A DNA stretch of 64,000 nucleotides from Schizophyllum amplum. Its lineage: Eukaryota > Basidiomycota > Agaricomycetes > Agaricales > Schizophyllaceae. Positions 22,717 to 35,420 of this stretch are shown here, piece after piece (the stretch's first letter is position 1; every line of letters starts with the position of its first letter). Made by a program: the position numbers and the translations under genes. The DNA lies in the NCBI GenBank assembly GCA_007026445.1, contig VDMD01000105.1:16055-80054 (forward strand), given 5' to 3'. The notes under the pieces are model-generated. The model was not told the DNA's origin. It did not search any database and was given only the letters and a program-made list of their open reading frames with translations.

Positions 22717-23030
22717 ATGGAGCAGGCCTTCTCGAGCTTTGCGCAGCATCTTCTACCACTCCGTGGTCCTTCCGGGCTCGTGCCGCGTTCCTCGAGTAGC
22801 TGGAGCCATCGGCCTTGTCACGAGCAGTCCGACACACAGATGACTCGACGGCGCGTTACATACCCTCCTGAGGTGAGTCGCTTTTGTTTGTGCTCGCTCA
22901 CCGTCACTGAACGACGCGTCTCAAGGTCGTCGTCTTCCTCCACCGCGCTACAGCGCTACAAGACTTTGCTCGATATCCTCTTCCCCCCTCACGTAGTTCC
23001 GTGTAGCTCGCCTATTCGTTTTGCACTTTC
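22717..23030 (+). CDS. Possible small two-exon protein
   Basis: ATG at 22717 opens MEQAFSSFAQHLLPLRGPS..., running to PPE before a good donor (GTGAGTCGC, 22873). After an acceptor at about 22925 the same phase gives VVVFLHRATALQDFARYP and a stop near 23008. That yields about 80 residues with no recognised family. The splice pair is plausible, but the evidence is only an open frame. Confidence 0.25.
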
Positions 23031-23413
23031 GCGTGTTAATCATTTTGCGGTGTTCCTAGGTCTTCTGTAGACTACTGTAGTTATCCATGTGTAGACTATA
23101 TAGATTGAATGCAAGATGATCTTCCCCCTCTTGCAATGTGTGTAATCGAGCGACTGTATGAAGAGTGCAATTGTTAGCGTGCTGCATAGGGCTGTTGTCT
23201 GTGTAGTTGGCTTCAAACCCCGGTAGTTTGCTTGAAAACTACGGAGCAATTAGAACAGCTACCTACCCTATCCAGTACTATGTCGTACTACCTAGGTTTG
23301 GCCTGCTACTATACCGTACTATCTGGAGTTGGCTGCCTACTATCCAGCACGCCGTAAAGGGGGACTTGTCTACCTGGCTATTTGGCTATGGGTGCACCTG
23401 TAGTGCACCGTAG

Positions 23414-26400
23414 TCATGTCAAATTTTCCTGATGGACTGGGTCTGGCATATGCATCGGTGGCCCGCGGAGATCAACCTCTCGCAATGGCCGTTGGTCGTT
23501 CGTCGAGGAGGATGAGGAGACTGCTACCGACTCCTCCATATGAAAGTGATACAGCGGCGTCTCGGGCGACTTGCAGACGACGGCGGGCTGTGATAAGCCT
23601 GATCCGGACGTATCTCTGCACCCTTTCGCCATCGCATACAGCGTCGAAGGTGACTGCAAGGGCACAGCATTGCCTAGTCCGGCAGGAGTGGTTCTCGAAG
23701 TATTGGCCGCCCGTGGCGCATGAAGCGTGTCAATCCCCGCAGGTGACGTTACCCGCAGCGCAGCTGCCTGACCAGGAGGCGCGCCCACCGCATCTCCAGT
23801 GGGGATCTCTGAGAGATCCGGCATGTCCAGCGCGCCCAGTGGCGCTGTTTTCGTCCTTGGTGACCGTGGTCCCTCAGTCAGAGGCATGAGCGCCAGATCT
23901 GGACTCAGAAGGGCCTCAGCCGTTTCCTCAGTCGCCAGGCTATGCTCGTCGACGCCGTCGGATGTTGAAACGTCCGCCGCCGCCGGCGGTAAATTGCCTG
24001 CCTCCTCCACCCACCCGGCTTGCTTGCGTAGTCGCTTCACGTCCCGCACTACGCGACTGAACATCGGCCGGCGGGAAGAATTTTGCTCCCAACACGTCTG
24101 CAGGAGCGCAAGAAGAGCGGGACCCGCAGAAGGGGGTATGACACAATCAAAAGAGCTTGCCGGACTTGTATGCGCAGGGAGGTCTGCAGGAGTAGGCGGC
24201 CCGCTGGCGGTTGGTGTAATCTGCGACGAGGTGGTGTCGCGCGCAGCGATGCTCGGCACCTCGGGTCTTGCCTTCTTCGCTAGAAAGCGCCCGAGTCAGT
24301 AAGTACTGATCATGTATAACACGAACAAGTCAGACACACTCAAGATCGCCCAACGAACTGCCTCGTCGTCTAGCTGTCCCCAAGGCAGTCGGCCAAAACC
24401 GAGCACCTCGACCGCGGTTATGGCATATGCATAAGCGTCCTGAGTGATTGAAAGTCAACAACATGAGTTATGTGTAAAAAAACTGAGGTTCTTCGTCGGT
24501 GGAACGAAGCAAAATCCCTGCTTACCGTCTCCGTCGTAATTCGCTCGCTCGTCCCAGAGAGAAGCTCTGGAGCCTGCCATCGCAGCGTGCCCTCTACATA
24601 GGGGAGGTTGGTCAGCAAAGACCGATTTGAGCTGATAGAGAAACTCGATAGGGCGCCGTTGTTGAGTTATCGGATGGCTGAGATACTCTGAACGAAGCGA
24701 CGAATCTACTCACGCCTTACTCCGCTCAACCCACTGATCCTATACACCTCGCTTCGCCTTTCGCTTTGACCAAAGTCAGAAATTACTGCATGGTGCTGAT
24801 CGTCGACGAGAACATTAGCGGCCTTAAGAGGAAGCGGGTCAGCGTAGGCACGGGCGTGAGTATCGAAATAAGTTTATATCTTAAAGCGTGATGGTGATAG
24901 AGATGGATATAGTATTTACCTTCAAATCGCCATGCAAAATTCCCCTTGAGTGCAAGTACTCCATCCCCTCGGCAATTTCGAGAAGATAACGTAGCAAATC
25001 CGCCGGATCCTCGTCTACCTCAGGTGGCGGTGAATCTGTGAGACGAATATGAGTATTCTTTGTCCTTGCCAGAACTCCGACTTGCCTCGTACTGGCAGTT
25101 CACTTCCTCTAGGCGTCGTTGACGAGCCCGACAAGTTCGACCTCCCTGCCGCCGTTGTCGTTGTCCCTCCCGTTGGACTCGTCTCCGACGACGCGTGTAA
25201 CAAGCCCAGGCTAAGACTACCCCGTTGCGCAATACGTGGTGAGCGCGGGTCTGGGCCCATCGTCCGTTGGTTTGCCGGATGTGCGTCACCGCCGGATAGC
25301 GTGCTTGCTTCGGAAATTACGGAGAGGCTTTCGACGAGAGCTTTGTACGGCAGGATCAGCTGGAGATACGGCCGAGACGCAAGCAACTGACCTGCATCCG
25401 CCTGCATCATAGGCGAGCCTACACGGTAAGCGGCGCCTTTCGCGTGTGTCGCCCCGCGCAATCTTGGCGATGTTTGACCCCCGAGCCTGGGCGATCCAGA
25501 CCCTCCTAACCTCGGCGAGCTCGCCAGAGCAGCTGTGATCCTCTGTTCAACCCGCTTCAGATATTCCACAAGTGTACCGTTAGGGAGATAGAGAGAAACC
25601 TGTGAAAGGTCCCTCAGATTTTCTCCACTTTAACCTGTTGGGAACACACAAACTGACCAAGAACCACGCTCCACCCTCCACCGCACTACTCGCACCACAA
25701 AGCGGGAGCACGTTTTTGTGGCGTAATGTACGCCAGATGGCCGCTTCTCGGACGAAGAGCTTGCGAGGCGTTATCGGAGCGAGTACCTGGAGGAAGAGCA
25801 TTAGCAGAGACTGGTAAATGCAACCTGGCAGTCCGCCGAGCCAATTCTCTAACATAGAACAGCGGATGTACGCTTTTGTCAGAGCGGACGTCTCAACGAC
25901 GAGGTGCTCTGAAGCAGAAGCATGCTTTGCGTCCTTAGACCCAAGCGCCTTCCTCGCCGGCGGTCGAAAGAGAGCGCGTGCAGAGCAGAGGCTGTGCCAT
26001 GAAAGCCATCGACTCACCTTGATAGCCACAGCCCTCCCCTTCCACGTCCCTTTGTACACATCGCTGAAGTATCCGACGCCAATCTTGATCTCTCGGTCGA
26101 TTTCGTATCTGGGAAATAACTTGCGAAGTTAGCGACATCGACGTGGCTGAAGCAGCACAATAGGCAGCGCGACTGAAAATGACGAGCGACGCCCACATCT
26201 TGCACGATGCCGGTATACAATGGCACAACATTCACAGCGGCCGTCCACCGCGCACCTCGTGATTGTCCAATCCGGCAAATCCCATGGCTGCTGCACTGCG
26301 CTTTCGCCCGGGTCAGGGCTATCTTCGAGGTGCCGTGTCGGTCGCAAGTCGTCATACGCGTCCCCAACACAGCCCCTGTAAGCAGCTGCCGCCACCGCAC

Positions 26401-29400
26401 CGAGCACCGCTCCCGGCCGACTCATCCGCTTCATTGCATTGATGCCACTCTCCATGAACTCCCGGTCGAGCATGTCGCGCGCGTTGTAGGGCTCCGAAAA
26501 GTCGAAGTCGGTCTCTTCATGAGCAGTTTCCCCTTTACGATACGCATCGAGCGCGTTCGCGGGATACGCTTCATACGTTTGGAAGCCTTCACCAGACTCA
26601 GCACTGCGGGGCCTCAATAAAGCCACATCAGTGCTCTCGCCGGAGACCGTGCGAGAGCGGTGGTCCGCCCCAGCAGCCTGCTTCGCCGTCAGCTTGCTTA
26701 TGGAAAATTATGCCACAAATGTTCCTGCTCACCCTCCCCCCCGACGGGCACTCGTCCGCCGAGATGATATCGGCACCCACAGCAGGGTGTTGCAGCATGA
26801 CCCCAGAGGGCCCTGTCGCCGCAGCCGACGTCTCCAGACTTGTCATACCCGGCATCGCCCTCCTCGTCAGCGGCAGTCGCAGCAAATCGACACTCGCCGC
26901 GTCGGACGCTAAGCCCTTCTCGCGAGCCATCTGCGCGCTCATAGTACTGCTGACGCCTCCCCGCCGAGTAATACCTAGCAGCCTGCCGCGACCTATTTCT
27001 TCCGCGCTAGTACCCGGTTGCAGGCTCTGCCTCCTCCAAGGTCCGCTTTCAGCAGCAGGGCTCAATCTCCGTGTCATGTCACCCTCGGCGTCCTCTGGCT
27101 TGTTCATCTGACTCGCTGCTTGCAAACTCTCTTGCCTAGACAGAGCTCTCCCGCCCTTCGCCTTTTTGAACGCGCCCTCCAGCGCCCGTTGCAGCGCCCG
27201 CACTGCTTCGGGAATTTCGCCTCCGTCAACCTCGAGGACCTGCAGAAGTGCTGCATCATCGGGGATCTATGGAAGCGTAAGTAATTATTCCGGGGTCAAC
27301 GCATATGCATCTTGCAGGACACCACTGACCGCTATAGCCATCCTCATTATGGCTCTTAAATCTGCGACATCCGTTCTTGTGTCCTCTGCGTCCTCTCGGG
27401 CTCGCTGGGCGCGCAGTCGCGCCGCTACCTCCGCACGCGAAAGGCTCAGCGCCGTAGAATCAAGATCACGCTCGGCTCCTGCTGGCGTCGCAAACGTACT
27501 ACCGAGAGGAACATCGTCTGATGATGCTAAATCTCCCCTGGAGTCCAGTGACCCTGTGGAGGTGTAAAATTAGTGATACAGAAAACAGTGCGTTCGTACG
27601 CCTGTGTTTACTGAGCGCGCGCGAGCGTACGATGGACGGTCTGCCATCGCCGCCGCCATGCTCTAACCGCGAGGACACGCACCTTTCACCGCCGCCCACT
27701 CCTCCCGCTCCGGTCCCATAGCCTCCGCCACCTCCGCCGCATCACTCGCCGCAACAGCAGCCCTTTCTTCGAGTGCCTGTAACCCGATCTCGAGAGGGGC
27801 AAGAATATTGCGTACGTTGGTTGAGTCGCTGGATGTTTCTGTGTGTGACGCGGTCCCCGTATACGATGCGGTGTCTGTATGCGTGGTGCCGGTCAGTTCC
27901 TACACGCGCTCTACACGTGTTGCCGTACCCGTGCCAATGGATGTTGTGGCCTGCTGCCACGTTGTTCCCTCTCCGAGCCTTGGTGCCGTATCCGGTCCTG
28001 GCGTCGTCGACAACCCGAGCGCACTGCCAGATTCTTCCGCTGGCGCGCCTATTTGGATATGCAGAGGCGAAGTGCCATCGAGCGGCGACCTCGTGTCAGC
28101 TGAACGTGGTCGAAATCCAGCCCTATTTTCCACCCTCCCCCTCCTCTCCGCGTCAAGCATGCGCACATATCGGTATATGCGAAACTGTACCGAGAACTGG
28201 AGAGGAAGGAGTCAGCAAGGACACCAAGGACAGAGGCCTAGGTCGACACAAAACAAGCGCTCTTATTTCTCTTCGACAAAGTAAAGATACAGTGATCACA
28301 AAATGACTCACCCCGAACGCCTCGACCGCATCTTGCAATGCAACATCACATCCCTGCAACTGCCGCAAGATGTCGTCACGCTTTAGGTAGCGCTAATTTC
28401 ACGACATCAGCACAAACCCCGCTTCCCGCTCCCAGGAATCACATACCTGGATAAAGAGTAAGCATGTGTCGAATACTCTCCTTTCGATCGCTTGGGAGAC
28501 TATGAGGACTGATTGCAGAACGAAGATATGAGAGCGGGCTGTGGCAGCATGTACACCACTCGAAGGAAAACCAATCAAAAGGAGGAGCTCACCTTGATAA
28601 ACGGACGGTGTGCCTCCTGCTGCAGAAACGCCTGTATCTGTGCGAACGCGTCCACCAGTCGCCTCAGCGGATATTCCAAGTCTGCCGGTACACTGGGATA
28701 TGTCGCCGACATGCCACGATCAGCGGCTTCCGCCTGCACCGCCTCTACGACCTCGTCGCGTACGGATATGAGAATGTTGGCGCAGCGCTCGGTGAGGCGG
28801 AGGCACTGCATGCGGTTGAGATCCACGATCTGGACCCCGTCCCAGATATACAACAGCGTCTTCGCGGCCTCAGCTAGGCCCGGGAAGGGGACAAGCTGAA
28901 GGAGTTCGACGCTGAGGGCGAGGGTCTCGTGCGCGACGTCGGCAGTGGCGTTCAGTGCGTTTTTGGCTTTCTGGCGGGTACTGGTATCAAGCATCGTCGC
29001 CGGCGCATCACGCCCTGCGGCGGTCTCGACCACGCGGCGTAGGGCGTCGTCGACACGGTCGCGTGTTCGGACCCAAAGTTCTGAGGTAGCAGGATCGCCG
29101 TCCCATTCGCGGCGGGGGCGTTCTGCTGGGGTTTGCAAAGACTAAATTTGATCGCTGACAGCCTGCGTCCACCAATGCGTTGGGGCACGGCCGGGAGGGG
29201 TGCCGGTGACAGTGGGCGCACGAGGAGAGACGAGGATGGGCGAGGGTGTCGGGCGATGGGCGGTGAGGGTGATTGTAGACGTGCTATGCAAGGTTGCCGG
29301 TGCGGGTTCAGATGTTGAACTAAGCGGCAGAGAACGTGGGGATCCCCTGGAGGCCGATGACGCATTTGACAGCGCAGACGGCGCTGGACGGGCCGACGAG

Positions 29401-29432
29401 AAGGACAGCAGGGGAACGGGTAGGCGGGACAT
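23414..29432 (-). CDS. TKL-type protein kinase with MLKL-like N-terminal domain
   Basis: Fifteen exons (29432-29211, 29141-28593, 28392-28312, 28196-27683, 27553-27330, 27266-26733, 26677-26256, 26108-26018, 25786-25658, 25599-25104, 25035-24920, 24822-24714, 24593-24526, 24439-24340, 24279-23414) keep phase for about 1506 codons. Residues about 90-310 form a helical domain (KNALNATADVAHETLAL, WDGVQIVDLNRMQCLRLTER, RPFIKRYLKRDDILRQL) like the MLKL/HeLo-type bundle of agaricomycete TKL kinases. Kinase residues are intact: GVGYFSDVYKG, VAIK, HGDLKAANVLV, DFG, APE. About 150 residues with three SPRLGG/SPRLRG repeats interrupt the domain before the catalytic loop. Ser/Pro-rich tail. One in-frame TAG at 27900-27902 is not removed by a convincing intron. 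Recognition or cell-death signalling is inferred. Confidence 0.85.
27900..27902 (-). other. In-frame TAG inside the kinase gene
   Basis: The frame before it (28196-27903) and after it (27899-27683) is the same and both look coding. The TAG is directly followed by GAACTG and could be an intron acceptor. However, the only phase-matching GT donors are weak and far upstream (for example GTGCGCATG near 28170), which would remove about 270 bp of open frame. The alternatives are a disabling mutation or a sequencing error. Confidence 0.7.
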
Positions 29433-30830
29433 CGCGTTGACGCTCCTGAAGCCGTGGTGGTGTCGGACAGAGAGAGCTCCACAGAGTTTGCATGGTGTTG
29501 AAGGCGAGGCTGCCGCATGTCGTCGGCGATTCCACTGCCCCGCCGCACAGCACTGGAGATTGAACGGCCATGAAAGAAGACGCGTGGGATCATGAATAGA
29601 GGCCGCTCACATATCACAGTATATCGATGAGCAGCTCAATGAACCATCCGGGCCGGGGTCATCTTCCTATCGCGTACATGTTCCGTTCTGGTCTCCCGGG
29701 ATACTTACTGTTCCAGCGGGCACCGGCCGTTCATTTCTCGATCGGCGTGCTATAAGTACCACGACGTGGGTCGTGGGTGTGGCATATCACTGTACAGGCT
29801 CCCAAAGATGTCAGTCAAGCGGTAAAGGGCCGTAAACTCGTCCACAAGGAACGATAGGACTTGCAGCTTGAAGTGTTGTTGCCTCAATTAGCCTTTTAGT
29901 CATACACCAGACTTATGATCGTAGTTTCGCATTAAGAGAAAGGCGGCACTTGTCTAGCATTCAGTACGCTATTTCATCTAGTTCTAGAAGGGATGGATTA
30001 GCGACAGTCAGAGACTGAGTCTCGTGCAACGCACTTGTATAAGTTGTATGGCACGTTCTACGTCTGTCTATTGTTCTGCGTCCGCCAGCACTACAAATCA
30101 AGCGCCGGAATGCAGCTTCCAAGGGCAAGAAGAGGGACTTGATATCGGCGAACGAGACGTATGCTTACGTGATGTGAATCCGAGATGACTGCTGAATTCG
30201 AGATGAACGTCGATGGCAAGATCAACTTGTTTGTTCCTGCTTGGAAGTTACTGTTTTCGGCCGGTGCATTGTTCTATCCTCTGTCTTCGTTCTTCCCAAC
30301 GAGTCCAACGACGGGCCAATTCCCTGCCCCGTGCGCCGGGTTGTCTTCACGCGTTCATCTCCTCCACGTATACATCCGCCATACTATCCTCTTCTGCCGA
30401 GCTCAACCCGAGTCTCTACTTTTTCTTCTCGAGCTCGTCATGAGTCAGTGATGGGAACTGGTGCAATCCGACTCTTGAAAGCGTCGCATATGATGGGTCC
30501 GCCACCGAGATTGCGGTTCGATCATATGGAAGACGCAGGATGCTTGGCGACGAAGCAGCGGTTTGAGGAGAGCGTAGGCTGAACGTTCGCACGTCGAAGG
30601 TGCGTAAGCCTCTTCCTTTATCTACGTACTCTGCTCAACGCCGATTCATGACAGTCTTTACCGCTCGAGATTATGAGTCTCGACCCCGCCGAAGGGCTTT
30701 CACTTCAGTCGACGCGCCGCACTGCTGTACATATACCAGAGATCATCATCCATTGGACGGACTGGATTACCGTTAGAGCGGGAGCTGGCGATGAGGAAGA
30801 CGCCGTCACGGCGATGAGGAAGACGACCAG
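29433..30830. promoter_or_regulatory. 5' region of kinase gene and gene-free DNA
   Basis: About 29519-29625 aligns to the 5' region of the NLR gene at about 42122-42225, including an identical 17-mer GTCGTCGGCGATTCCAC. Both have a GTGAG donor-like site at the same relative position, so an upstream 5' exon is possible. From 29640 to 30830 no coding sequence is supported. Confidence 0.4.
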
Positions 30831-30832
30831 CT

Positions 30833-30998
30833 TGCGAGGCGAACACGACCGGCCTGCGAGGTGAACGCGACCGGCCTGCGAGGCGAACGCGACTGGCCTG
30901 GGAGGCGAACACGACCAGCGTGCGAGGCGAACACGGCCGGCTTGCGAGGCGAACGCGATTGGCTTGCGAGGCGAACGCAACCGGCTTGCGAGGCGTAT
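30833..30998. repeat. 22-bp tandem array, about 8 copies
   Basis: Units starting GCGAGGCGAACGCGACCGGC recur every 22 bp (about 30834, 30856, 30878, 30900, 30922, 30944, 30966, 30988) with one to three substitutions each. Confidence 0.9.
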
Positions 30999-31324
30999 CA
31001 CGATCAAGCATGCGAGGACGCAGCTGATATCCGAGCTATGGTGCGTGTATCCGCTCTTCCCAAAAGAACCCGTCACTCATTGCTGCCGTCAAAGACATCC
31101 AAAGTCTACCGAAGCGCTCGTCAAGCTGCCCTCCACGCCACCCATGTTTCCCCCAAGATCGCCTCCGCTCATAAGGAGAAGTACCTAATCCTTTCCCACG
31201 AGGACGCGCAGAGCAGGGGCGTCAACAAGGGGCGCGGCAGGTGTTGCAAGGAGGCTGTCAAAGCCATGCTTGCAGAAGACCATAGGGTAGCAGATCGTCG
31301 CCCTCGACGATTGTAGGGGGATGT

Positions 31325-31490
31325 CGTCCGCGGTTGGAGGAGGTTGCTGTCCACGATTGGAGAGGACGTCGCGCTCGACGATTGGAGAGGACGTCGCGCT
31401 CGACGATTGGAGAGGATGGCGCGCTCGACGACTGGAGAGGACGTCGCGCTCGACGACTGGAGAGGATGACGTCCGCGACTGGAGAGGACG
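31325..31490. repeat. 25-bp tandem array, about 6 copies
   Basis: Units built on GGAGAGGACGTCGCGCTCGA, period 25, with GATT/GACT variants at the junction. Minus frames read NRRARRPLQSS-like repeats; no gene is implied. Confidence 0.88.
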
Positions 31491-31599
31491 CCATCTTCGC
31501 CGCCTGTCCGCAATCCGCCGCCCGCAGATGCGGCGCACGGCGCAACACCTTATATGCCAGCATCCTTGACGGCGTACGGCGTCCGCGACTGACGATGAC

Positions 31600-32900
31600 G
31601 GGTGTCTTTTGCGAGTGACGATGACGGGTGTCGTCCGCGACTGACGTGGCCTGATGTTGAACGCAATAGACGATGTCGGACGCCGTCCTCGGCACCACAA
31701 CCCTCCTCATCACCCTACCACCAAAATCCTCCTCGGTACCAGAAGCGATTCCTCCTTGACACCAACCGCACCGAAATCCGAAATACTCCTGAGTCCTCCG
31801 CACCGAAATCCTCCTCGTCAACTATCCCACCACCGTCTCGCAATCATCGGTATCACGAGAGCGCGTCCGCCAGATGCACGAGCGCGTCCACCAGGCTCCC
31901 GAGTCCGTCCAGCAGGTCTCGCGAGCCCGTCCGCCAGACGCACGAGTGCTTTCGCCGGCTCCCGAGCGTATCCACCAGGCTCCCAAGCCCGTCCACCAGG
32001 CGAACGAGCTCGTCCACCAGTCGCTCGGACGCGGCTACCAGACGCACGAGCGCACCCGCCACACGCACGAGACCGATCGCCAGATGCGCAAGCACGATCA
32101 ACAAATCTCCCGAGCTCGTCCACCAGGCTCCCGAGTCCGTCCAGCAGGTCTCCCGAGCCCGTCCGCCAGACGCACGAGCGCGTCCACCAGGCGCACAGGC
32201 AGTTCACCAGACGCACGAGCCCGTTCACCAGGCTCGCGAGCACGAGCACCGGGGGCACGAGCACGATCACAAGGCGCAAGCGCGTCCACCAGGCTCCCGA
32301 GCTCGATCGTCAGACGCACGAGCGCACACCAAAAAAACGTCCGCGTCCACCAGACGCTTGGACGCGTTCGTCAGACACTCAGACGCGTCCGCTAGGCGCA
32401 CGAGCATGTCCACCAGGCGCACGAGCCCGATTGCCAGACGCACGAACCCGTCCACCAGACGCACGAGCGGTGCACCAGGCTCACGAGCGCATCCAGCAGG
32501 CGCACGGACGCGCCCTCCGGACGCACGAGCGCACGCGCCAAACGCGCAAGCCCGTCCACCAGACGTGCAAGCAGGATCACCAGACGGACGATTGAACATC
32601 AGATCTCCCAAGCCCGTCCACCAGACGCACGAGCTCGTCCACCAGGCTCCCGAGCGTATCCGCCAGGTGCATGGGCGTATTCACCAGGCGCACGACCTCG
32701 GTCGTCAGGCTCCCGAGCCCATCCACCAGATCTCCCGAGCTCGTTCACCAGGCGCACGAGCTTGATCGCCAGGTGCACAAGCCCGATTTCTAGACGCACG
32801 ACTGCGTCCACCACGAGCGTCCGCGTTTACCAGGCTCCCGAGCCCGATCGCCAGGCGTATGAGCGCAGTGTCCACCAAACGTTTGGCAGAAGCACGCACG
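31600..32900. repeat. Degenerate ~15-18-bp minisatellite (CACCAGGCGCACGAGC)
   Basis: More than 1 kb of variants on CGTCCACCAGACGCACGAGC and CCACCAGGCTCCCGAGC. Both strands stay open for hundreds of codons (387 codons in one plus frame), but the protein is only Arg/Pro/Ser/Thr/Ala permutations, so I do not call a gene. Confidence 0.8.
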
Positions 32901-33099
32901 GGCGCACCACCGCTGGGCGCACGAACGCGCTATCGAGGTCGAGCGCATTGTCGGGCTTCCGGCCGTCGCCGTGTTGGAAGGCTGTCGAGGCTGGTGGGGG
33001 ACTGTTCGTGGCTGTTGGGGGACTGTCGTGGCTCGCGGAAGGCTGTCGTCGTGTTGGAAGACTGTCGTGGCAGGACACGGGCGGGTATTGTGCTTGATG

Positions 33100-35420
33100 T
33101 CAACGTCGGGCTAACGCCCTCATCCTCATCATGCTCGAGGGCATCGTCGTCCTCATGCTCGAGGGCATCGTCGTGCTCGTGCTCCAGGGCATCGTCGACA
33201 TCGTCATGTTTGAGGGTATCGTCATCCTCATGCTCGAAGGCATCGACGTCCTTGTCCTCGTCGTCGTCATGCTCGAGGACATCGTCGAGCTCCTGCTTGT
33301 TACCGCATCATGGAGCTCCTGCTTGTCACCGCCGGAGGACTCCTGGTCGTCGACGCCAGACGGCTCGTGATCGTCACCGCCGGAGGACTCCTGGTGGTCA
33401 CCGCCAGACGGCTCGTGATCTTCGACGCCGGAGGGCTTGGGGGCATCGACAGAGGGAGGCACCTCATCGTCGATGCCAGAGGGCTCCTGATCGTCGACGC
33501 CAGAGGGCTTGGGGGCATCGACAGAGGGAAGCTTTTCATCGTCACCGCTGGAGAACTTCTGTTCGTCATCGTCGCAAGACTCCTGCCCGTTACCGCCGGA
33601 GTACTCCTGCCCGTCACCGCCGAAGAACTCCTGCCCGTCATCATCGAGCTCGTCGATCGCCAAAGGGCCTTGCTCTTCTCGTCAAGCTTCCTACTCGTCT
33701 TCGCTGTCGAGATTCTACTCGTCCTCGCTAAGGAGCTCCCGCTGGTCGTCGTCAACGCCGCTGTGCTAGCCTTGCCGTCGGTGCTAGTGTTGACGTCGGT
33801 CCAGGTGCTAGCCTTGTCATCGGTGCTAGCCTTGCCGTCGGTGCTAGCCTTGCCGTCGGTGCTAGCCTTGCCGTCGAGGTTGCGCAGGACCTCGTTGGGA
33901 CTTGGTACCTCGTTGGGCACTTGTTGCCGCCGTCAAGTTGGGGTATGGTGCAGGAAGACGGTGTCGTGGTCGGCGCATGTTCAATGTCAAGAGGGCATCG
34001 GCGAGTTCGGCGGCATGGTGGAGGACGAGCGCGTCGTCATGGTCGAGGATGAGGGCGTCGTCACAATTGAGGAGATCAATCAGGACGAGCGCATGTTCAA
34101 GGTCAAGGGGGCATAGGCGAGGTCGGGTTTATGGCGAGGACACGAGGGCGTCGTGACGGTTGAGAACGAGGGCGTCGTGACGGTCGAGGACGAGGGCGTC
34201 GTCATGGTCAAGGAGATCATGCAGGACGAGTGCATGTTCAAGGTCGCGGTCATGGTTCAAGTCGGGGGCATATTCAGGGTCAGGTTCATCGGCAAGGTCG
34301 AGGGCTTCGGCAAGGTCGAGGGCTTCGGCAAGGTCGAGGGCGTCGTCGCCTGCGGAGTCGACGTCGAGATTGTCATCGGGCATCCCATCCGTCGTCGCAT
34401 GGTGCTTTCCATCGTCATCGCGGTGCTCTCCGTCGTCCGGCGTCGAGCTCGTCGTCGCGGCGGGTGCTCCAGGACATTATCGCCAACTGCTTCGAGCTCG
34501 TCGTCGCCTGGTATTCCGAGGTCCTCGTCGCCCGGTATTCCGAGGTCCTCGTCGCCCGCCACTTCGAGATTATCCGCATCGTGTTCCGGATCTCCGAAAG
34601 ACTCTATCTCGTCTTCGCCAAAGGGCTCCTCCTCGTCTTCGCTGAAAAGCTCCTCGTCTTCGCTATAGGGCTCCTCCTCGTCTTCGCTAAAGGGCTCCTC
34701 CTCGTCTTCGCCATCGAGCTGTTCGTCAATACCGTCGAGGTCGGGCAGGACCTCGTTGGGAACTTAGCACCTCGCGACTAGCACCTCACCAGCGTCGCCG
34801 CCGTCAAGGCCGAGGGTATCAGCAAGTTCGAGCGCGTCGTCCAGGACGAGGTCATCGGCAAAGTCGGGGGCATGGTCCAAGTCGAGCGCATGGTCCAAGT
34901 CGAGCGCATGGTCCAAGTCGAGCGCATGTTCAATGTCAAGGATGCTGTCATGGTCAAGAGGGCATCGTCCAGGACGGGGGCGTGATCAAGGCCGAGAGCA
35001 TCGACAAGGTCGATGGCTTCAGCAAGGTTGAGGGCTTCCGCAAGGTCGATGGCTTCCGCAAGGTCGAGCGTGTCGTCCAGGACGAGGGCTTCGTCGAGGT
35101 CGAGCGCGCCGGCCAGGACGGGGGCATGGTCAAAACTGGGCGCATGTTCAAGGAGGATGCTGCTATGGTCGAGTGGATCGTCAAGGGTCGGGGGTATGGT
35201 CATGGTCGGGGGTATGGTCATAGTCGAGGGTGGGGTTCAGGTCAAGAGGGCATTGTCCAGGACGAGGTCGTCGTCGTCGCCCGGTATCTCGAGGCTGTTG
35301 ATGGCATGCTCCTAAATGCTGTCGAGCTCCTCGTCGTTGGCGCCGGGCACGGTGTGGATATCGTGCTCGAGGAGCTCGTTGGGTTGTCGTATCTGTCATC
35401 AGGCTCGAGGGCATCGTCGC
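33100..35420. repeat. Long degenerate minisatellite (GAGGGCATCGTCGTC / AAGGTCGAGGGCTTC)
   Basis: About 2.3 kb of imperfect tandem units, changing type along the block (GAGGGCATCGTCGT, GCTCCTGGTCGTCGACGCC, GTGCTAGCCTTGCCGTCG, AAGGTCGAGGGCTTCGGC). Minus frames give acidic repeats in pieces (SGVDDQEPSG; ALDLAEALDLA; DDALVLDRHDALV). A highly acidic repetitive gene cannot be excluded, but the frame changes several times and no exon border is convincing. Confidence 0.75.

Noticed and set aside
28440..28520. Small exon reading VSQAIERRVFDTCLLFIQ in the kinase gene
   Set aside because: Including it breaks the phase, and the family motif RPFIKRYLKRDD is restored only when the whole 28592-28393 segment is treated as one intron.
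29142..29144. In-frame TAG between the first two kinase ORF segments
   Set aside because: Explained by an intron 29210-29142 (GT donor, TTTAG acceptor) that joins both segments in phase 0, although the donor is weak.
31602..32765. 387-codon plus ORF
   Set aside because: Composed entirely of degenerate 15-18-bp repeat units; an alternative frame and the minus strand are equally open.
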